Position numbers and translations under genes: made by a program
Assembly: GCF_037546185.1 (NCBI RefSeq)
Contig: NZ_JAWMWH010000001.1
Span: 930,001-994,000, forward strand
Length of the DNA stretch: 64,000 bases
Reading direction: 5' to 3'
Source: Nicoliella lavandulae
Lineage (GTDB): Bacteria; Bacillota; Bacilli; Lactobacillales; Lactobacillaceae
Part shown: positions 55,134-64,000 of the stretch, piece by piece
How positions within the stretch are numbered: position 1 is the stretch's first letter
How the letters are laid out: each line of letters opens with the position of its first letter
The notes under the pieces: model-generated
Told to the model about the DNA's origin: nothing
The model's input: only the letters and a program-made list of their open reading frames with translations
Database searches by the model: none

Positions 55134-56615
55134 ATGAATAACGGAAAAAAGAATGAAACAAATACGATGATTGTGACAACGTCATTGTTCGTAGCGACCT
55201 TTTTAAGTGCAATTGAGGGAACAATCGTGTCAACTGCAATGCCAACAATCGTGGGTGAATTACATGGCGTGTCCCTAATGAATTGGGTATTTTCAATTTA
55301 TTTATTGACCAGTTCAATTGCCACCCCCATTTATGGTAAACTATCAGATTTATTAGGACGTAAACGGGTATTAGTGGCTGGATTATCAGTTTTTATAGTT
55401 GGTTCCCTACTGTCTGGGATTACCAGCAGCATGGAAGCCTTGATTGTTTGGCGTGCCCTGCAGGGACTGGGCGCGGGGGTAATTTTACCCGTTTCATATG
55501 CAATGATTGCAGATATTTATCCATTTGCTAAACGTTCTAAGATCATTGGACTAAATAGTGCTGGCTGGGGAATATCAGCAGTAATTGCGCCACTATTGGG
55601 TGGTTTTATTGTTGATACATTAGGGTGGCGTTGGATCTTTTTAATAAACATCCCAATCGGCTTGATCACAATGGGGCTGATTATTTATTACTTTAAAGAG
55701 ACGATGGTCACTCGTAAACGAGTATCAATTGATTACTTAGGGACCATTTACTTAACGGTCGTTTTGTTATCGTTGATGTTAATGATTCAAATTCTAGGTG
55801 ATAAGTCGGTGGGACTATCTAGACTGGCATTTTTATTTCTAATTTGTTTTGCTAGTATCGTTTTATTCATTCGACGTGAACATTCATTTATTGATCCAAT
55901 TATTCCGATGGGGATGTTTAAACATGGCTCATTTGTGGCACAAAATGCAGTTGCATTTTTCATTAGTGGCTTTGTGATGTGTATTGAAGTATATGTTCCC
56001 AATTGGATTCAAGGAATTAAGGGTTTTAAGGCCTCAATTGCAGGATTAGCCCTGACGCCTAGTTCTGTTCTATGGGTGTTAGGATCATTTGCTTCGGGCT
56101 GGTTGATTACTAAAATTCATTCCAAGTATGTTACGACTGTCGGAATTGGCTTTGTCCTATTAGGGAGCATTATTTTTGTTCTAGCTAACCAAACCTTATC
56201 GTTAAGCTGGTTTTTTATCACCACGGCCCTTAGCGGGTTTGGATTTGGGATCGTAATGACGAACACGACGGTAATTGTGCAACAAAAGGTTTCTGATTAT
56301 GACGTAGGCGCGGCTACGTCATTTAACGTCCTTTGTCGTACGTTAGGCCAAACATTATTTATTGCCATCTTTGGAATCTTCATGAACACCTCGTTACGTG
56401 TAGGGGTATTACAAATCGATGGAGCATCGATCAAAAAGGTCAATAAATTGATGAGTCCAGAAACGGCAGTTTTATTACCAGCTAAGTTAATTCCTAGTTT
56501 AAAAACCATTTTATTTAATGCATTGCATAACGTGTTTGTGGTAGGGATGGTAGTTGTCATGATTGCGTTGATCATTAATCTATCCTATCACCATCTAAAA
56601 AAAGATGAGGCCTAA
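55134..56615 (+). CDS. MFS drug exporter, DHA2 (14-TMS) type
   Basis: A 493-residue major facilitator. Motifs: ATFLSAIEGTIVSTAMPTIVGEL in TM1, motif A GKLSDLLGRKRVL (about residues 66-78), motif B region WRALQGLGAG, motif C-like GWGISAVIAPLLGGFIVDTLGWRWIFLINIPIG. About 14 hydrophobic helices, placing it with EmrB/QacA proton antiporters; substrate unknown. The ribosome binding site is weak (TAGGTGAG). The stop codon lies inside the terminator stem shared with the converging mnmM. Confidence 0.88.
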   Translation: MNNGKKNETNTMIVTTSLFVATFLSAIEGTIVSTAMPTIVGELHGVSLMNWVFSIYLLTSSIATPIYGKLSDLLGRKRVLVAGLSVFIVGSLLSGITSSMEALIVWRALQGLGAGVILPVSYAMIADIYPFAKRSKIIGLNSAGWGISAVIAPLLGGFIVDTLGWRWIFLINIPIGLITMGLIIYYFKETMVTRKRVSIDYLGTIYLTVVLLSLMLMIQILGDKSVGLSRLAFLFLICFASIVLFIRREHSFIDPIIPMGMFKHGSFVAQNAVAFFISGFVMCIEVYVPNWIQGIKGFKASIAGLALTPSSVLWVLGSFASGWLITKIHSKYVTTVGIGFVLLGSIIFVLANQTLSLSWFFITTALSGFGFGIVMTNTTVIVQQKVSDYDVGAATSFNVLCRTLGQTLFIAIFGIFMNTSLRVGVLQIDGASIKKVNKLMSPETAVLLPAKLIPSLKTILFNALHNVFVVGMVVVMIALIINLSYHHLKKDEA

Positions 56616-56636
56616 TTGATTGGCTTCATCTTTTTT
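56597..56636. terminator. bidirectional terminator shared by MFS gene and mnmM
   Basis: AAAAAAAGATGA and GGCC pair with GGC and TCATCTTTTTT. The stem covers the stop codons of both converging genes. Confidence 0.9.
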
Positions 56637-57192
56637 GGATGGCAATTAAAATGGGTGGTTGATTCACTTGATTGATGAATTGATAGTTTAAAACGGTGTA
56701 TTGTTTTTGATCCAGTTGTTCTACGAATTGAATTACGGTCTGCTTTTCTGCTGGGCCGCCGGGATGTCCATAGTATAGGACTAAGGCAACGATACCATTT
56801 TTTGTCAAGCGACTTAAGCATGCTTTAACGGCTGGAATCGTTGTATCAGCAGTAGTGATCTTTTGATGGTCACCACCTGGTAAGTATCCCAGATTAAAAA
56901 TGGCAGCAGCAATTGGAGTATCAATTGGGACAACTTGATCGATATTTTCGTGGCCAGTTTGAAATAGTTCCACTGGCTGCATTAAATGTGCAGCGTTCAA
57001 TCGCTTTTCTGTGTTATCGATGGCTAATGCTTGGATATCAAAGCCATAAACATGACCGTTTTTACCAACTTGATCGGCTAAAAAGGCGGTGTCATTGCCA
57101 TTACCTACGGTACCATCAATAACGATATCACCGGATTGAATGACTTGTGATAGCAAGGTGTGGCTAAAGTATAATGCGGGTTGTAGCTTCAT
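56626..57192 (-). CDS. mnmM: tRNA (mnm5s2U34)-methyltransferase MnmM (YtqB family)
   Basis: A 188-residue class I SAM methyltransferase. SAM motif I is VIDGTVGNGNDTAFLA (about residues 24-39), with FDIQALAI after it; NLGYLPGGDHQ (about 100) and LYYGHPGGPAEKQTV (about 138) are YtqB-family hallmarks. YtqB of Bacillus was recently identified as MnmM, which methylates nm5s2U at the tRNA wobble base. The AAAGGAG ribosome binding site is directly upstream on the minus strand. Divergent from leuS and converging on the MFS gene. Confidence 0.88.
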   Translation of the reverse strand: MKLQPALYFSHTLLSQVIQSGDIVIDGTVGNGNDTAFLADQVGKNGHVYGFDIQALAIDNTEKRLNAAHLMQPVELFQTGHENIDQVVPIDTPIAAAIFNLGYLPGGDHQKITTADTTIPAVKACLSRLTKNGIVALVLYYGHPGGPAEKQTVIQFVEQLDQKQYTVLNYQFINQVNQPPILIAIQKR

Positions 57193-57240
57193 TGTCAGGC
57201 TCCTTTATGGATTAATAATTAGATTATGATTAAATTATGA

Positions 57241-57269
57241 TTGCTTTTATGCTTCAACTTTGCTATTAT
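57241..57269 (+). promoter_or_regulatory. leuS T-box leader promoter
   Basis: TTGCTT (57241-57246), 17-base spacer ending TGC, TATTAT (57264-57269). Confidence 0.6.
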
Positions 57270-57275
57270 AACATT

Positions 57276-57517
57276 AATTAAATAAATAATTGGATGCGAA
57301 ATAGTAGCTATCCTAATTTTTTCAGAGACTAAATGGTTAGTGTGAATTTAGACTATTAGCTAGTGAACTCATCGCAGGTAATTTTAATTGAAATTGATAA
57401 TTAGTAAATTAAAACGTTTTCCGCGTTATGGAATTAAGTGCTTTACAAATGTAAAGAATTTAGGTGGTACCGCGGAATGATCGTCCTATAGAAAGTTTTT
57501 TCTATGGGGCGATTTTT
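57276..57517 (+). promoter_or_regulatory. T-box riboswitch controlling leuS
   Basis: AGAGA (57324-57328), GGTTAGTGTGAA distal segment, S-turn GAA (57365-57367) directly followed by specifier CUC (Leu, 57368-57370) and A, T-box AGGTGGTACCGCGG (57462-57475), and a terminator of 14 bp, 57480-57493 with 57500-57513 (two G-U pairs), then T-run. With mnmM divergent upstream, this explains the 350-base gap. Confidence 0.93.
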
Positions 57518-57546
57518 GTTTTAAATTTAAAAGGAGGAAGTTTTAT

Positions 57547-59967
57547 ATGCCTTACGATCATCTTGATATTGAAAAGAAGTGGCAACGTTACTGGGACAAA
57601 CACCAAACTTTTGCAACCGGTGATGATGAAAATAAAGAAAAATACTATGTACTAGATATGTTCCCTTACCCATCTGGGAAAGGATTGCACGTTGGACATC
57701 CGGAAGGTTATACTGCGACTGATATTATGGCGCGGATGAAACGGATGCAAGGTAAGAACGTTTTACATCCAATGGGATGGGATGCGTTCGGACTTCCTGC
57801 TGAACAATATGCATTGAAGACTGGTCATCATCCAGGTAAGTTTACAGAAGAAAACATTGCGCATTTTAAAGATCAAATTAAGGCACTTGGCTTTTCGTAT
57901 GATTGGAATCGAGAAGTTAATACAACTGATCCTAAGTATTACAAATGGACGCAATGGATTTTTGAACAACTATACAAGAAGGGCTTAGCTTACGAAGATA
58001 AAATCGAAGTTAACTGGGCCCCAGACTTAATGGGTGGAACCGTTGTGGCGAACGAAGAAGTTATCAATGGTAAAACTGAACGGGGTGGTTTCCCAGTTTA
58101 TCGGGTTCCAATGCGTCAATGGGTCTTGAAAATTACTGCATATGCTGATCGTTTGATTGACGATCTAGATGACGTGGACTGGCCTGAAAGTATCAAGGAA
58201 ATGCAACGGAACTGGATTGGTCGGTCCGTTGGGGCTAGTGTTGACTTTAAGGTCAAGGGCCATGATGGTAAGCAAGTAGAAGTCTTTACTACCCGTCCAG
58301 ATACTTTATTTGGAGCTACTTACATGGTGTTAGCACCTGAACATGAGTTAGTGGATCAAATTACTACGCCTGACCAAAAAGCAGCCGTTGAGGCCTACAA
58401 GAAGGAAGTTTCCACTAAGTCTGACCTTGAAAGAACCGATTTAAATAAGAACAAGAGTGGGGTCTTCACCGGAGCTTATGGCATTAACCCAATCAACGGT
58501 GAAGCCATTCCAATTTGGATCGGTGATTACGTTCTTTCCTCATATGGAACTGGTGCGATTATGGCTGTACCAGCCCACGATGATCGTGATTACGAATTTG
58601 CTACTAAGTTTGACCTACCAATCAAGCCCGTAATTGAAGGTGGCGACATTGCTAAGGAAGCTTACACTGGTGATGGAGTTCACATTAACTCTGGATTCTT
58701 GGATGGAATGGATAAAAAGACTGCGATTAAAGCAGCTATTGATTGGTTAACTGAACATAAAGTCGGGCATAAGAAGGTCAACTACCGGCTTCGTGATTGG
58801 ATTTTCTCCCGGCAAAGATACTGGGGTGAACCAATTCCAGTTATTCACTGGGAAGATGGTGAAACCACATTAGTGCCAGAAGATGAATTACCATTGAAGT
58901 TACCAAATACTGATAACTTGAAACCATCTGGAACTGGTGAAAGTCCATTAGCTAACGTTTCCGATTGGGTTAACGTGGTCGACAAGAATGGTCGGAAGGG
59001 TAAACGTGAAACGAACACCATGCCACAATGGGCTGGTAGTTCATGGTACTACCTTCGCTACATCGATCCACATAACGATAAAATGATTGCAGATCCTGAA
59101 AAACTAAAATACTGGCTACCAGTTGACCTATACGTTGGTGGTGCTGAACATGCGGTATTGCACTTACTATATGCTCGTTTCTGGCATAAAGTACTTTATG
59201 ACCTTGGCGTCGTTCCAACTAAGGAACCATTCCAAAAGTTAGTTAACCAAGGAATGATTTTAGGAACGAACCATGAAAAGATGTCCAAATCAAAAGGGAA
59301 TGTAATCAACCCTGATGACATTGTGCAAGAATATGGGGCCGATACATTACGTCTTTACGAAATGTTCATGGGTCCATTGACGGAAGCTAAGCCATGGAGT
59401 ACTGAAGGAATTAATGGTTCTTATCGTTGGTTGAAGCGGGTATGGAGATTATTCATTGATGATAATAACCATCTTCGTGACCGGGTTACTACCATTAACG
59501 ACGGAACGTTAGACAAGATTTACAATCAAACCGTTAAGACCGTCTCAAATGATATGGAACAAATGCGCTTTAACGTTGCAATTTCACAAATGATGGTCTT
59601 TATCAACGAAGCGTACAAAGCAGACAGTCTACCACTAGAATATGTTGAAGGATTCATTAAGATGCTTTCACCAATTGCGCCTCATATTGCTGAAGAATTA
59701 TGGAGTAAGTGTGGTCATGATGAAACAATCGCATATGAACCATGGCCTACCTACGATGAAAGCAAACTAGTAGAATCAACCGTTCAAATGGTCGTTCAAG
59801 TGAATGGTAAGGTTCGGACTCACATTAAAACTGATTTAAAGGCTGATAAAGATGCAATTGAAAAACAAGCCTTAGCTGATCCAAAGGTGAAAGAATTTAC
59901 TGATGGTAAGACGATTAGAAAGGTAATCGTAGTGCCAGGTAAGATTATTAATATTGTTGCTAACTAA
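57547..59967 (+). CDS. leuS: leucine--tRNA ligase
   Basis: Class I synthetase of 806 residues. HIGH signature as HVGH (about residues 48-51, in PYPSGKGLHVGHPEGY), CP1 editing domain in the middle (TTRPDTLFGATYMVLAPEH, GTGAIMAVPAHDDRD), KMSKS as KMSKSKGN (about 578) and a C-terminal tRNA-binding part. AGGAGG precedes ATG 57547. Expression controlled by the T-box with a CUC specifier. Confidence 0.98.
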   Translation: MPYDHLDIEKKWQRYWDKHQTFATGDDENKEKYYVLDMFPYPSGKGLHVGHPEGYTATDIMARMKRMQGKNVLHPMGWDAFGLPAEQYALKTGHHPGKFTEENIAHFKDQIKALGFSYDWNREVNTTDPKYYKWTQWIFEQLYKKGLAYEDKIEVNWAPDLMGGTVVANEEVINGKTERGGFPVYRVPMRQWVLKITAYADRLIDDLDDVDWPESIKEMQRNWIGRSVGASVDFKVKGHDGKQVEVFTTRPDTLFGATYMVLAPEHELVDQITTPDQKAAVEAYKKEVSTKSDLERTDLNKNKSGVFTGAYGINPINGEAIPIWIGDYVLSSYGTGAIMAVPAHDDRDYEFATKFDLPIKPVIEGGDIAKEAYTGDGVHINSGFLDGMDKKTAIKAAIDWLTEHKVGHKKVNYRLRDWIFSRQRYWGEPIPVIHWEDGETTLVPEDELPLKLPNTDNLKPSGTGESPLANVSDWVNVVDKNGRKGKRETNTMPQWAGSSWYYLRYIDPHNDKMIADPEKLKYWLPVDLYVGGAEHAVLHLLYARFWHKVLYDLGVVPTKEPFQKLVNQGMILGTNHEKMSKSKGNVINPDDIVQEYGADTLRLYEMFMGPLTEAKPWSTEGINGSYRWLKRVWRLFIDDNNHLRDRVTTINDGTLDKIYNQTVKTVSNDMEQMRFNVAISQMMVFINEAYKADSLPLEYVEGFIKMLSPIAPHIAEELWSKCGHDETIAYEPWPTYDESKLVESTVQMVVQVNGKVRTHIKTDLKADKDAIEKQALADPKVKEFTDGKTIRKVIVVPGKIINIVAN

Positions 59968-59986
59968 TGGATATATTTAGTTAATT

Positions 59987-60018
59987 TAAAAAGTTCGCTA
60001 TTAAAGCGAGCTTTTTTT
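59987..60018 (+). terminator. leuS terminator
   Basis: TCGCT/AGCGA core stem with A/T extension and 7-base T-run. Confidence 0.88.
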
Positions 60019-60053
60019 GTAATTAAATTTATCATTATTTATGGAGTAATGTA

Positions 60054-60083
60054 TTGCTATCAATTTCTGGATTGATGTAAAAT
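60054..60083 (+). promoter_or_regulatory. promoter of the flippase gene
   Basis: TTGCTA (60054-60059), 18-base spacer, TAAAAT (60078-60083). Confidence 0.5.
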
Positions 60084-60136
60084 AGATTAGTTATTGTATC
60101 AAAACTAGAAATCGATTAGAAAGTAGGAAATTAAAT

Positions 60137-61813
60137 ATGCAAGAGAGTGAACGCGAAGATGAAGTAGAACTAGCAACGGGGGATGATAGTTCTAAAGATA
60201 CGATGCTAAAGGGATCGGCCTGGATGACGGCCGGTAGTATCTTGTCTAGAATCCTAGGGGCCGTCTATATTATTCCATGGCGAATATGGTTCGCTTCATT
60301 CTTCTTTCAGGCCAATGCATTGTATGTTCAAGGATACAACGTATATGGCGTGCTATTGATTGCCGCCATTGCTGGAATTCCATCGGCTGTGGCCAAACAA
60401 GTGGCCCATTATAATACCTTAAACGAGTATGGGGTTGGCTTTAAGTTATATAAACGGGGCTTGCTATTATCGATCAGTACTGGAATTGTATTCGCGTTAC
60501 TATTGTACTTTGGAGCGCCGCTGTTAGATAACGGTGATAAAAACGTTATCCCCGTAATGCGTGCGTTATCGTGGGCCATTTTAATCATTCCAACAATGAG
60601 TTTGACGCGTGGGTTCTTCCAAGGTTACCAGGATATGGCGCCTTCTGCTATTTCACAATTTGTGGAGCAATTAGTCCGGGTTGCATACATGTTGATTACG
60701 GCATTATTGATCATGCACCTAGGGGTCATTAAGGGCGATTGGATCACGGCGGTTTCTCAGTCTACGTTCGCAGCGTTCATGGGGGCTGTTGCCGGACTAT
60801 TGATTTTAGGATATTACTACTTCAAACGTCGTCATTATTACCGCAATTTAGTGGCTAATAGTAATAATCAATTAGAAGTTAAAACGACCCAGCTATATAA
60901 AGAAATTATTCAACAGGCCGTTCCATTCATTATTTTGGGGGCCGGCGTTTTAATTTTTCAATTAATTGATCAATTTACGTTCTTTGATTTAATGCGGATT
61001 TTCCGTCACTATCCAGAAGTAGTATTACAAAAATTATTTGCTATTTATGCTGGAAATGCCAATAAGTTAGTTATGATTACGATCTCATTGGCATCCGCAT
61101 TAGCAATTACGGTAGTGCCATTGTTATCTAAGGCCTACACAAGTAAGGACTATGAAGGAATTCGTCGTGAAATTATTAATGGATTGATTTTATTTGAATT
61201 TATTATGATTCCTTCTGCATTGGGGATGGCTGCCATTGCGGGACCGCTCAATCGCTTGTTTAACGGGACTGGCTATGGGCATTTATCTGCTAACATCCTT
61301 ACATTTTACTCAGTGGTGTCAATTATTTTAGGATTATTTACGGTAATTTCTGCCATTATGCAGGGGATTTATCAAAATAAACTAGCGGTGAAATACTTCA
61401 TCATTGGAACCATTGTTAAGGTAATCTGTCAAATTCCAGCCATTGCATTATTTGGGACTTTCGGCCCCTTAGTTTCCACTTCACTAGGGTTCATTGTTAC
61501 CAACGGTCTAATCTTACGCTCATTGACTAAGCAGTTTAATATTCGTTACCACTTGGTCGTTAAGCGGACGAATCAAATTTTATTATTCTCCATTTTAACT
61601 TATTTAGCCGCTTTGATTGGTGTGTTCGCATTTAACTGGTTATTAGGGCATGTTATGGACATTAACGGAACGATTGGTAGTGGAATCGTAACCTTCATAT
61701 CTGTAATGATGGGTGGCGGAGTTTACATCTACCTAGTTTTAAAAACCAGAGTTGCCGATCGCGTAATGGGCGCAAGAGTTGGTAGATTGCGTAATAAATT
61801 GCATATTAAATAA
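60137..61813 (+). CDS. MurJ/SpoVB-type polysaccharide flippase (YtgP-like)
   Basis: A 558-residue MOP/MviN-family exporter with about 14 transmembrane helices. Acidic cytoplasmic N-terminus (about residues 1-25), then MLKGSAWMTAGSILSRILGAVYIIPW and AAIAGIPSAVAKQVAHYN, typical of the SpoVB/YtgP branch. Family members flip lipid II or other polyprenyl-linked sugars; in Gram-positives YtgP-type proteins serve as MurJ. The leuS-ytgP adjacency is common in lactobacilli. GTAGGAAA is the ribosome binding site. Confidence 0.9.
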   Translation: MQESEREDEVELATGDDSSKDTMLKGSAWMTAGSILSRILGAVYIIPWRIWFASFFFQANALYVQGYNVYGVLLIAAIAGIPSAVAKQVAHYNTLNEYGVGFKLYKRGLLLSISTGIVFALLLYFGAPLLDNGDKNVIPVMRALSWAILIIPTMSLTRGFFQGYQDMAPSAISQFVEQLVRVAYMLITALLIMHLGVIKGDWITAVSQSTFAAFMGAVAGLLILGYYYFKRRHYYRNLVANSNNQLEVKTTQLYKEIIQQAVPFIILGAGVLIFQLIDQFTFFDLMRIFRHYPEVVLQKLFAIYAGNANKLVMITISLASALAITVVPLLSKAYTSKDYEGIRREIINGLILFEFIMIPSALGMAAIAGPLNRLFNGTGYGHLSANILTFYSVVSIILGLFTVISAIMQGIYQNKLAVKYFIIGTIVKVICQIPAIALFGTFGPLVSTSLGFIVTNGLILRSLTKQFNIRYHLVVKRTNQILLFSILTYLAALIGVFAFNWLLGHVMDINGTIGSGIVTFISVMMGGGVYIYLVLKTRVADRVMGARVGRLRNKLHIK

Positions 61814-61843
61814 AAAAGAATCGACAGTTGTCGATTCTTTTTT
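61812..61843. terminator. bidirectional terminator between flippase gene and nnrD
   Basis: Perfect AAAAAAGAATCGACA/TGTCGATTCTTTTTT stem with a 2-base centre, so the loop is short; A/T runs both sides. It touches the ends of both genes. Confidence 0.9.
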
Positions 61844-62669
61844 ATGCTTCATTTGCCTTCATAAATTCTGGAATGTGGTGAATAATTTGGTGAGGTAGGA
61901 CTACGTATTGGTGTTGAGCTAACTCGTCGGCAATTGCACTGTGTGCATATACTGCGGATGCAACTGCTAGGTCAACATTGCTAAATTGAGCCACGAAACC
62001 ACCAATCATCCCCGCTAGTGTATCCCCCATTCCACCAGTTGCTTGAGCTGGGGTCCCAGTTGTATTTTCAAATACATCATTGGCAGTGTAAACCTGGGTA
62101 TGGCTAGATTTTAATACTACAGTGGCGTTCAGTTGATCACGGACTGCCTTATTTTTATCCACGTCTGCTTGATCTGGTAGTGAGATTCCAGAGAGTCGCT
62201 TCCATTCCATTTGATGAGGAGTAAAGATTAAATGCGCCTTGGGTAAGCTAAGGTGATGGGTTGCGATTAATGTAATTGCTGAACCATCAATGATAATCTT
62301 TTGGTCGGGTTGAACGGTATCTAATACGGTTTTTAAAATATTTAATGCATCATCATCAGTGCCTAGTCCACAGCCAATTACAATGACATCAGCGCCACTA
62401 ACGCTACTTTTGAGCATTGCTTCGTCATGGTAATCAGCAACCATGGCTTCAGGCAATTGGGCGTGTAAACTAGTCCGATTGACGGGATCGGTTAAGGTGG
62501 TCACTAAGCCGGCCCCTGAGTAAACAGCAGCCATGGTCGCCATAATAATGGCCCCCCCAAAGTTTTGACTACCTCCGACTAGGGTAATGTGACCGTAAGT
62601 TCCCTTAAAGCTATCTGTTGGTCGAATTCGAATGGTTTGTTTTGCAGTTGCTTCTGTAATGTATTTCAT
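61842..62669 (-). CDS. nnrD: ADP-dependent (S)-NAD(P)H-hydrate dehydratase
   Basis: Repairs hydrated NAD(P)H using ADP. The 275-residue ribokinase-fold protein has YGHITLVGGSQNFGGAIIMA (about residues 25-44), SGAGLVTT, VIGCGLG, FTPHQMEWKRL and the GTGGMGDTLAG-like ATGGMGDTLAGMIGG motif (about 212-226), which marks CARKD/NnrD. Start: AGAGG (62678-62683) is 8 bases from ATG 62669 and 5 from ATG 62672; an upstream GTG at 62678 overlaps the site. The epimerase partner (NnrE domain) is not fused. Divergent from pepV. Confidence 0.9.
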   Translation of the reverse strand: MKYITEATAKQTIRIRPTDSFKGTYGHITLVGGSQNFGGAIIMATMAAVYSGAGLVTTLTDPVNRTSLHAQLPEAMVADYHDEAMLKSSVSGADVIVIGCGLGTDDDALNILKTVLDTVQPDQKIIIDGSAITLIATHHLSLPKAHLIFTPHQMEWKRLSGISLPDQADVDKNKAVRDQLNATVVLKSSHTQVYTANDVFENTTGTPAQATGGMGDTLAGMIGGFVAQFSNVDLAVASAVYAHSAIADELAQHQYVVLPHQIIHHIPEFMKANEA

Positions 62670-62741
62670 CATTTCCACCTCTTAAAATTTATTATAGCAT
62701 TCTAGTTTCACGACTTGAAACATGTTAACTTAGGTCAGTTA

Positions 62742-62750
62742 TGCTAAAAT
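62742..62750 (+). promoter_or_regulatory. pepV extended -10 promoter
   Basis: TGCTAAAAT about 36 bases before the start, the same element as before zapA and murI. Confidence 0.5.
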
Positions 62751-62785
62751 TGAATATAGTTACATAAACTAAGGAGGTTGTTTAA

Positions 62786-64000
62786 ATGACAATTGATTGG
62801 AAACAAAAAGCAAAGGATTATCAAGCTGATTACCTAGCTGATTTAAAGGCATTAGTCGCCATTGATAGTGAACGGGATGACGAACATGCTAGCGATGAAT
62901 TTCCCCTAGGTCCTGGTCCTGCCGCTGCGTTAACTAAATACTTAGAAATTGGTAAACGAGATGGCTTTAAGACTAAGAACTATGATAATTTAGCTGGCTA
63001 TATTGAATACGGTGAGGGTGATCAAACCCTAGGAATTTTAGTGCACGCTGATGTGATGCCTGCTGGTGAAGGTTGGAATACCGATCCGTTTGAATTAACC
63101 ATTAAGGATAATGTTGCTTATGGTCGTGGTACCTCTGATGATAAAGGGCCTGGATTAGCAGCCTACTACGGTTTAAGAATGTTAAAGGATGCTGGCATTA
63201 AGCCTAAGTTCAAGATTCGGTTCTTAATTGGGACGGATGAAGAAAGTAATTGGACTGGCATCAAGCATTACTTAGACTTAGAACCAGCTCCTGACTTTGG
63301 GTTTTCACCTGATGCTGAATTCCCAGTAATTAACGGTGAAAAGGGTAATACGACGTTCATTACTAAATTTGTTGGTCATCAAAAGGGTGAAGAAGACACT
63401 GAATTTACGTTACGGAGCTTTAAGTCTGGATTACGTGATAACATGGTTCCACGGGATGCCGAAGCAGTGTTAGAATCCGATGATAATGAAAAGGTATCCG
63501 ATGCATTTACTAAGTTCTTGGACCAATACCCAGTTAGTGGAGACTCCCAAGTAACCGATGAAGGCCTTCATTTACATGTGATTGGTAAATCGGCCCATGG
63601 AATGGAACCAGATGATGGATTAAATGCCGGGACTTATCTAGCATTATTCTTAAGCCAATATCAATATGCTGGAGATGCCCAAGCATTTATCTCATTTATA
63701 GCTAATAAGTTACACGATGATTCCAGAGCACATAAGTTAGGCATTAACAAAACTGATGATGTGATGGGTGACTTAACCATGAACGTCGGAATTATGCGTT
63801 TTGACATCAAAGATGGTGGAATGGTCAACACAAACTTTAGATATCCTAAGGGAATTGGACCTAAGGAAATTGAAGCCGGACTAGTTGCTGGTGCAAATGG
63901 TGGTTCTGTATCACAAGAAGATGACATGGCACCACACTATGTACCAAGTGATGATCCAATCGTGCAAAAATTAATTGCCGTATACAAAGATTTAAGTGGC
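62786..64000 (+). CDS. pepV: dipeptidase PepV (3' end outside window)
   Basis: Frame open from ATG 62786 to the window edge: 405 codons, compared with about 470 in the family, so it is cut only by the window. M20 metallopeptidase: LVHADVMPAGEGW (about residues 87-99; usually HVDVVPAG, here Ala in place of Val), GRGTSDDKGP (metal-bridging Asp, about 113-122), TDEESNW (catalytic Glu, about 152) and SPDAEFPVINGEKG. It cleaves dipeptides taken up during growth on protein. AAGGAGG at 62771-62777 is 8 bases upstream. Divergent from nnrD. Confidence 0.93.
   Translation, partial: MTIDWKQKAKDYQADYLADLKALVAIDSERDDEHASDEFPLGPGPAAALTKYLEIGKRDGFKTKNYDNLAGYIEYGEGDQTLGILVHADVMPAGEGWNTDPFELTIKDNVAYGRGTSDDKGPGLAAYYGLRMLKDAGIKPKFKIRFLIGTDEESNWTGIKHYLDLEPAPDFGFSPDAEFPVINGEKGNTTFITKFVGHQKGEEDTEFTLRSFKSGLRDNMVPRDAEAVLESDDNEKVSDAFTKFLDQYPVSGDSQVTDEGLHLHVIGKSAHGMEPDDGLNAGTYLALFLSQYQYAGDAQAFISFIANKLHDDSRAHKLGINKTDDVMGDLTMNVGIMRFDIKDGGMVNTNFRYPKGIGPKEIEAGLVAGANGGSVSQEDDMAPHYVPSDDPIVQKLIAVYKDLSG

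Overview
The window is a stretch of chromosome from a low-GC Gram-positive bacterium of the family Lactobacillaceae. The evidence is the 16S rRNA sequence, the Bacillus-type gene order around recA, alaS and mutS2, an S_MK (SAM-III) riboswitch before metK, T-box leaders before alaS and leuS, a PepV dipeptidase, CcpA with a cre site, and AGGAGG ribosome binding sites. The 16S looks closest to the small-genome heterofermenters (Fructilactobacillus/Apilactobacillus relatives). That placement is from memory and is not a database result. I see no insertion sequence, prophage, plasmid function, CRISPR array or toxin-antitoxin pair. This is core chromosome.

Layout. 1-5.7 kb: yfmF (cut by the window edge), yfmH, rodZ, pgsA, a CinA C-domain protein and recA with an SOS box. 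5.8-14.6 kb: rny, ymdB, mutS, mutL, ruvA and ruvB (RNA turnover, mismatch repair, Holliday junction processing). 14.6-17.5 kb: yajC, nrnA and a CshB-type helicase. 17.5-25.2 kb: T-box-alaS, ireB, ruvX, yrzB, zapA, a cvpA-family gene, mutS2 and trxA. 25.2-31.9 kb: yslB, murI, an XTP/dITP pyrophosphatase, mscS, a ytxG/ytxH-like pair, ccpA, an isochorismatase-family gene and yebC. 32-37.8 kb: the comG competence-pilus operon, ytxK and ackA. 38-44.9 kb: an amino-acid permease, two metallophosphoesterases, yutD, a NagD-type HAD phosphatase, two membrane proteins and a cyclophilin. 44.9-51.1 kb: a complete rrn operon (16S-23S-5S, no tRNA in the spacer) followed by ten tRNA genes. 51.2-64 kb: a UvrA-like ATPase, S_MK-metK, an MFS exporter, mnmM, T-box-leuS, a MurJ/SpoVB-type flippase, nnrD and pepV (cut by the window edge).

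Most genes look intact and ordinary. The most unusual feature is the RNase Y gene. Its membrane anchor, coiled coil and KH domain are well preserved, but nearly all metal-binding residues of the HD nuclease domain are replaced, so it looks like a pseudoenzyme. Other oddities are a comGE frame with no ATG/GTG/TTG start, a probable CTG start for ytxK, a CinA reduced to its amidohydrolase domain, a tRNA-Phe with a U4-C69 mismatch in the acceptor stem, a 28-bp tandem duplication at the end of the XTP pyrophosphatase gene, and inverted repeats over the zapA and mscS promoters. ymfI (after yfmH) and queA/tgt (after ruvB) are missing from their usual places.
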